This document shows positions 61,148 through 64,000 of a stretch of DNA of 64,000 bases, one piece after another (positions within the stretch are counted from its first letter, which is position 1; each line of letters starts with the position of its first letter). The DNA is from UBA4742 sp963785815 (lineage in GTDB: Bacteria > Actinomycetota > Acidimicrobiia > Acidimicrobiales > Acidimicrobilacustridaceae): positions 372,001 through 436,000 of the forward strand of contig CAWAWN010000001.1 of the NCBI GenBank assembly GCA_963785815.1, in the 5' to 3' direction. A program made the translations under genes and the position numbers. The notes beneath the pieces are model-generated. The model was not told the DNA's origin, ran no database searches, and was given only the letters and a program-made list of their open reading frames with translations.

Positions 61148-62341
61148 TCAACTGAGTCGCTCGATGACGGTGGCGTTGGCCTGTCCCCCGCCCTCGCACA
61201 TGGTCATGAACCCGTAGCGGCCGCCGGTGGCCTCCAGGTCGCCGAGCAGCGTGGTGGCGATGCGCACGCCCGAGGCGCCCAACGGGTGGCCGATGGCGAT
61301 GGCCCCACCCCGCGGGTTGAACCGCGAGAGGTCGCCGTCGGGCAGGAACTCGTCGGCCCAGCGCAGGGCGACGGCGGCGAAGGCCTCGTTGCACTCCATG
61401 CTGTCGAACTGGTCGATGGTCATCCCGGATCGCGCCAGCAGCCGACGGGTCACCGGGTTGGGCGCCGACAGCACCAGCACCGCGTCCTCGGCGCCCACCG
61501 CGAAGGACACGAAACGGGCCCGCACCGGCAGGCCGAGCGCCTCGGCGGTGGCCCGGTCGGCGATGAGCATGGCCGCGGCGCCGTCGGACATCTGCGACGA
61601 GTTGCCGGCGGTGATGTCGGGGGCCAGGTCCGGGTCCCACTTGGCCGCGGGTCCGAGCTGGGCCAGCGACGCGGGTGTCGACTCAGGGCGGATCCCCTCG
61701 TCGCGCTCGAGCACGGCGTCGCCCACCGTGCCGTCCGCCTCCTTGATGGGGACGGGCACGGTCTCCCCGGCGAAGTGCCCGTCGTCCCAGTTGGCCTGGG
61801 CCCGGCGGTGGGACTCGGCGGCGAAGGCATCCATGTGCTCGCGGTCGATGCCGGCGCGGCGGGCCAGGATCTGGGCCACCTCGAACTGGGTCATCAGCTG
61901 GTTGTCGCAGGCAGCCAGGAAGTCGGGCGAGAAGGGTCCCGTGCCCCCGGTGGCGTTGGAGGCCATGGGAGCCCGGGTCATGGACTCCACCCCGCAGGCG
62001 ATGGCCAGGTCGTAGCTGCCGCACATGACCCCCTGGGCCACGAAGTGCATGGCCTGCTGGGAGCTGCCGCACTGGCGGTCGACGCTGGTGGCCGGCACCG
62101 ACTGGGGCAACCCGGCTGCCACCCAGGCGTTGCGGGTCACGTTGCAGGCCTGCTCCCCCGACTGGGTGACGTTGCCACCGACCACGTCGTCGATGCGCTC
62201 GGGGTCGACGTCGGTTCGGGCCAGCAGGGCCCGCAGCGTGTGGCCCAGCAGGTCCGTTGGGTGCCACCCTGCCAGCGCCCCGTTGCGCTTGCCGATGGGG
62301 GTGCGGACCGTGTCCACGATGACCGCGTCGCGTAGCTCCAT
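61148..62341 (-). CDS. acetyl-CoA acyltransferase (thiolase)
   Basis: The 397-residue thiolase has all catalytic residues: nucleophile Cys91 in TSVDRQCGSSQQAMHFVAQG, NEAFAAVAL, the His of IAIGHPLGASGVRI, and the second Cys in MTMCEGGGQANATVI. It would carry out the final cleavage of beta-oxidation, similar to FadA-type enzymes. A TAGCGT -10 box lies seven bases before ATG 62341, and operator site 6 is shared with the divergent synthetase. Confidence 0.94.
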   Translation of the reverse strand: MELRDAVIVDTVRTPIGKRNGALAGWHPTDLLGHTLRALLARTDVDPERIDDVVGGNVTQSGEQACNVTRNAWVAAGLPQSVPATSVDRQCGSSQQAMHFVAQGVMCGSYDLAIACGVESMTRAPMASNATGGTGPFSPDFLAACDNQLMTQFEVAQILARRAGIDREHMDAFAAESHRRAQANWDDGHFAGETVPVPIKEADGTVGDAVLERDEGIRPESTPASLAQLGPAAKWDPDLAPDITAGNSSQMSDGAAAMLIADRATAEALGLPVRARFVSFAVGAEDAVLVLSAPNPVTRRLLARSGMTIDQFDSMECNEAFAAVALRWADEFLPDGDLSRFNPRGGAIAIGHPLGASGVRIATTLLGDLEATGGRYGFMTMCEGGGQANATVIERLS

Positions 62342-62348
62342 GGCGCCC

Positions 62349-62354
62349 ACGCTA
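62349..62354 (-). promoter_or_regulatory. -10 box TAGCGT for leaderless thiolase gene
   Basis: TAGCGT on the minus strand, seven bases before ATG 62341 and two bases from operator site 6. Confidence 0.55.
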
Positions 62355-62356
62355 CC

Positions 62357-62370
62357 TGACACGCACGTCA
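62357..62370. promoter_or_regulatory. operator motif TGACACGCACGTCA, site 6
   Basis: Extended ACCTGACACGCACGTCAGGT (62354-62373). It sits exactly two bases from the -10 boxes of both divergent genes, so one bound dimer could block both promoters. Confidence 0.75.
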
Positions 62371-62372
62371 GG

Positions 62373-62378
62373 TATTGT
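62373..62378 (+). promoter_or_regulatory. -10 box TATTGT for leaderless ADP-forming synthetase gene
   Basis: TATTGT ends six bases before ATG 62385 and begins two bases after operator site 6. Confidence 0.55.
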
Positions 62379-62384
62379 CGGCGC

Positions 62385-64000
62385 ATGCCCCCTTCTCCCA
62401 AGGCGCCGCCGGCCCTGGACGTCTCCGGCCGACCCACCCGCCTGCGCGAGGTCGACCTCGACACCTTCTTCCGCCCCAAGCGGGTGGTGGTCATCGGTGC
62501 CAGCGACACCCCTCGACGGCCGGCCACCAACATGTGGCGCAAGCTGCGGGGCTGGGCCGAGGTGTTCGGCGCCACCGTGGTCCCGGTGAACCCCGGCCGC
62601 ACCGAGCTGGACGGCCTGGCCTGCTACCCCACCATCGCCGAGGTGCCGGGCGGGCCGGCCGACCTGGCGGTCATCCTGGTCAACGACTCGCTGGCCGCCT
62701 TCGCCGAGGCGGCCGCGGCCAAGGCGAGGTTCGCGGTGATCTTCGGCGCCGGGTTCGCCGAGGTCGGCGGCGCCGGGATCGAGCGCCAGCGCCAGCTGGC
62801 CGAGCTGGTGTCGGCGTCGGACACCCACCTGTTGGGCCCCAACACCAACCTCAACGCCTTCGAGACCTTCGACGAGTCCAACCCGGGGCGCAAGCTGGCC
62901 CTCATCACCCAGTCGGGCCACCAGGGCCGGCCGGTGTTCCAGTCCCAGGACGTGGGGTTCGCCATGTCGCACTGGGCCCCGTGCGGCAACGAGGTCGACC
63001 TGGAGTTCGCCGACTTCGCCAACTGGTTCTCGGCGCAGCCCGCCACCGGCGCCATCGCCGCCTACGTGGAGGGGTTCAAGGAGGGTCGCACGGTGCAGCT
63101 GGCAGCCGATGCGGCCATGAGCCGGGGCGTGCCCATCGTGGCCGTCAAGGTGGGCAAGACCGACGAGGGCCGGTCCATGGCGGCCAGCCACACCGGCCAC
63201 CTGACCGGCAGCGACCGGGTGATCGACGGCGTCTTCCGCCAGTACGGGGTCGTGCGCGTCGACGGGCTGGACGAGCTGACCGAGCTGTCGGCCGCCTTCT
63301 GCCGCACGGTGGCCCCCCGCCGGGGCCGCGCCGCCCAGCGGCGGGTGTGCGTGTACTCCATCTCGGGTGGCACCGGCGCCCACATGGCCGACCTGTGCGC
63401 CGATGCCGGCCTCACCCTGCCCGAGCTCACGGCCAGGACACGCAAGGAGCTGCGCAGCTACATCCCCGACTACCTGCGCGTGTCCAACCCCGTCGACAGC
63501 GGCGGGCCACCCTCGGGCGACGAGCGGGGCCGCAAGATCCTCGACGCCATCGTGGCCGACCCCAACATCGACGCCGTGATCGTGCCCATCACCGGCGCCC
63601 TGGCCTCCATGTCCGACCGCTTCACCCGGGACCTGGTCGACGTCCAGCGCACCACCCACAAGCCGGTGTTCGTCGTCTGGGGATCGCCGCTGTTCGAGGA
63701 GTCCTACTCCGAGGTGCTGGCCCCGGGTGGGGTGCCGGTGTTCCGCACGTTCCGCAACTGCGTGCGCGCCGCGGGGGCCTGGTTCGACTACTGGGACACC
63801 CAGCAGCGCTGGACCTCGCCCTTCGCCAAGCCGGTCACCCGACGCGCCGCCGGCGCAGCCCAGGTCGCGGCCCTGCTCGAAGAGGCCAAGCCCGGCGCGG
63901 CCCTCTCCGAGGCCGACTCCAAGGCCGTGCTGTCCGCCTACGGCATCCCCGTGACCCGCGACATGCGCTGCGACTCGGCCGCCGCCGCCGTGCGGGCGGC
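62385..64000 (+). CDS. ADP-forming acyl-CoA synthetase (acetate--CoA ligase type), partial
   Basis: 538 codons are visible before the window ends. The N-terminus is a CoA-binding Rossmann domain (FFRPKRVVVIGASDTPRRPA, VVPVNPGRTELDG), followed by succinyl-CoA-synthetase-like domains (LALITQSGHQGRPVFQSQ, VAVKVGKTDEGRSMAASHTG). The start of an ATP-grasp domain is reached near SKAVLSAYGIPVTRDM. The enzyme interconverts acyl-CoA and acid with ADP/ATP. The rest lies beyond the right edge. Confidence 0.88.
   Translation, partial: MPPSPKAPPALDVSGRPTRLREVDLDTFFRPKRVVVIGASDTPRRPATNMWRKLRGWAEVFGATVVPVNPGRTELDGLACYPTIAEVPGGPADLAVILVNDSLAAFAEAAAAKARFAVIFGAGFAEVGGAGIERQRQLAELVSASDTHLLGPNTNLNAFETFDESNPGRKLALITQSGHQGRPVFQSQDVGFAMSHWAPCGNEVDLEFADFANWFSAQPATGAIAAYVEGFKEGRTVQLAADAAMSRGVPIVAVKVGKTDEGRSMAASHTGHLTGSDRVIDGVFRQYGVVRVDGLDELTELSAAFCRTVAPRRGRAAQRRVCVYSISGGTGAHMADLCADAGLTLPELTARTRKELRSYIPDYLRVSNPVDSGGPPSGDERGRKILDAIVADPNIDAVIVPITGALASMSDRFTRDLVDVQRTTHKPVFVVWGSPLFEESYSEVLAPGGVPVFRTFRNCVRAAGAWFDYWDTQQRWTSPFAKPVTRRAAGAAQVAALLEEAKPGAALSEADSKAVLSAYGIPVTRDMRCDSAAAAVRA

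Overview
The window is very GC-rich, gene-dense bacterial DNA with strong G/C bias at third codon positions, many GTG starts and frequent ATGA/GTGA start-stop overlaps. Gene content points to an actinobacterium: a DUF222/HNH protein, DUF2510/DUF4328, DUF3089, group II truncated haemoglobin, many acyl-CoA dehydrogenases (ACADs) and FadD-type ligases. An Acidimicrobiia-like lineage is my best guess, but it is an inference. I found no rRNA, tRNA, CRISPR array, insertion sequence or origin. No gene-free stretch exceeds 300 bp.

Layout. 1-3.4 kb: a frameshifted DUF222/HNH gene cut by the window edge, a membrane protein, FabZ, peroxiredoxin and HU. 3.5-11 kb: truncated haemoglobin, then a four-gene operon (carboxyltransferase, biotin carboxylase, AtuA-like, acyl-CoA dehydrogenase) resembling acyclic-terpene or branched-chain acyl-CoA catabolism. 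11-31.4 kb: housekeeping with amino-acid synthesis in blocks (trpC-trpF-trpB-trpA; hisI-trpE; hisF; hisD-hisC-hisB-hisH-hisA) interleaved with a sulfotransferase, J-domain protein, two-component system, YgfZ, GroES-like protein, hydrolase, PAP2 protein and GT39-like protein. 31.5-37.8 kb: a small protein, endonuclease III, and an operon of MaoC-like dehydratase, two acyl-CoA ligases, DUF35 protein and thiolase-fold protein. 38-39.4 kb: ECF sigma factor with a membrane partner. 39.5-64 kb: acyl-CoA catabolism with a fused double ACAD, two divergent small/large ACAD pairs, ferredoxin, amidohydrolase, FGGY kinase, ligases, SDR, enoyl-CoA hydratase, CoA transferase, thioesterase, thiolase and an ADP-forming synthetase running off the right edge. 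Fused and paired ACADs together with an SCP-x/DUF35-type pair resemble systems for bulky (steroid- or isoprenoid-like) acyl-CoAs; the substrate is not shown by the sequence.

Three patterns cut across the genes. (1) A 14-bp operator-like motif, TGAC-N6-GTCA, always beginning TGACAC, occurs in six intergenic regions, all beside acyl-CoA genes, often 2 bp from a -10 box. This suggests a shared regulator, probably TetR-like, not encoded here. (2) About 24 genes have a TANNNT -10 box ending 5-8 nt before the start codon, the signature of leaderless transcription; this fixed many start choices. (3) Three diverged copies of an A/T-richer intergenic element sharing an 18-nt core lie just downstream of stop codons at 20.2, 39.5 and 48.5 kb; I do not recognise it.
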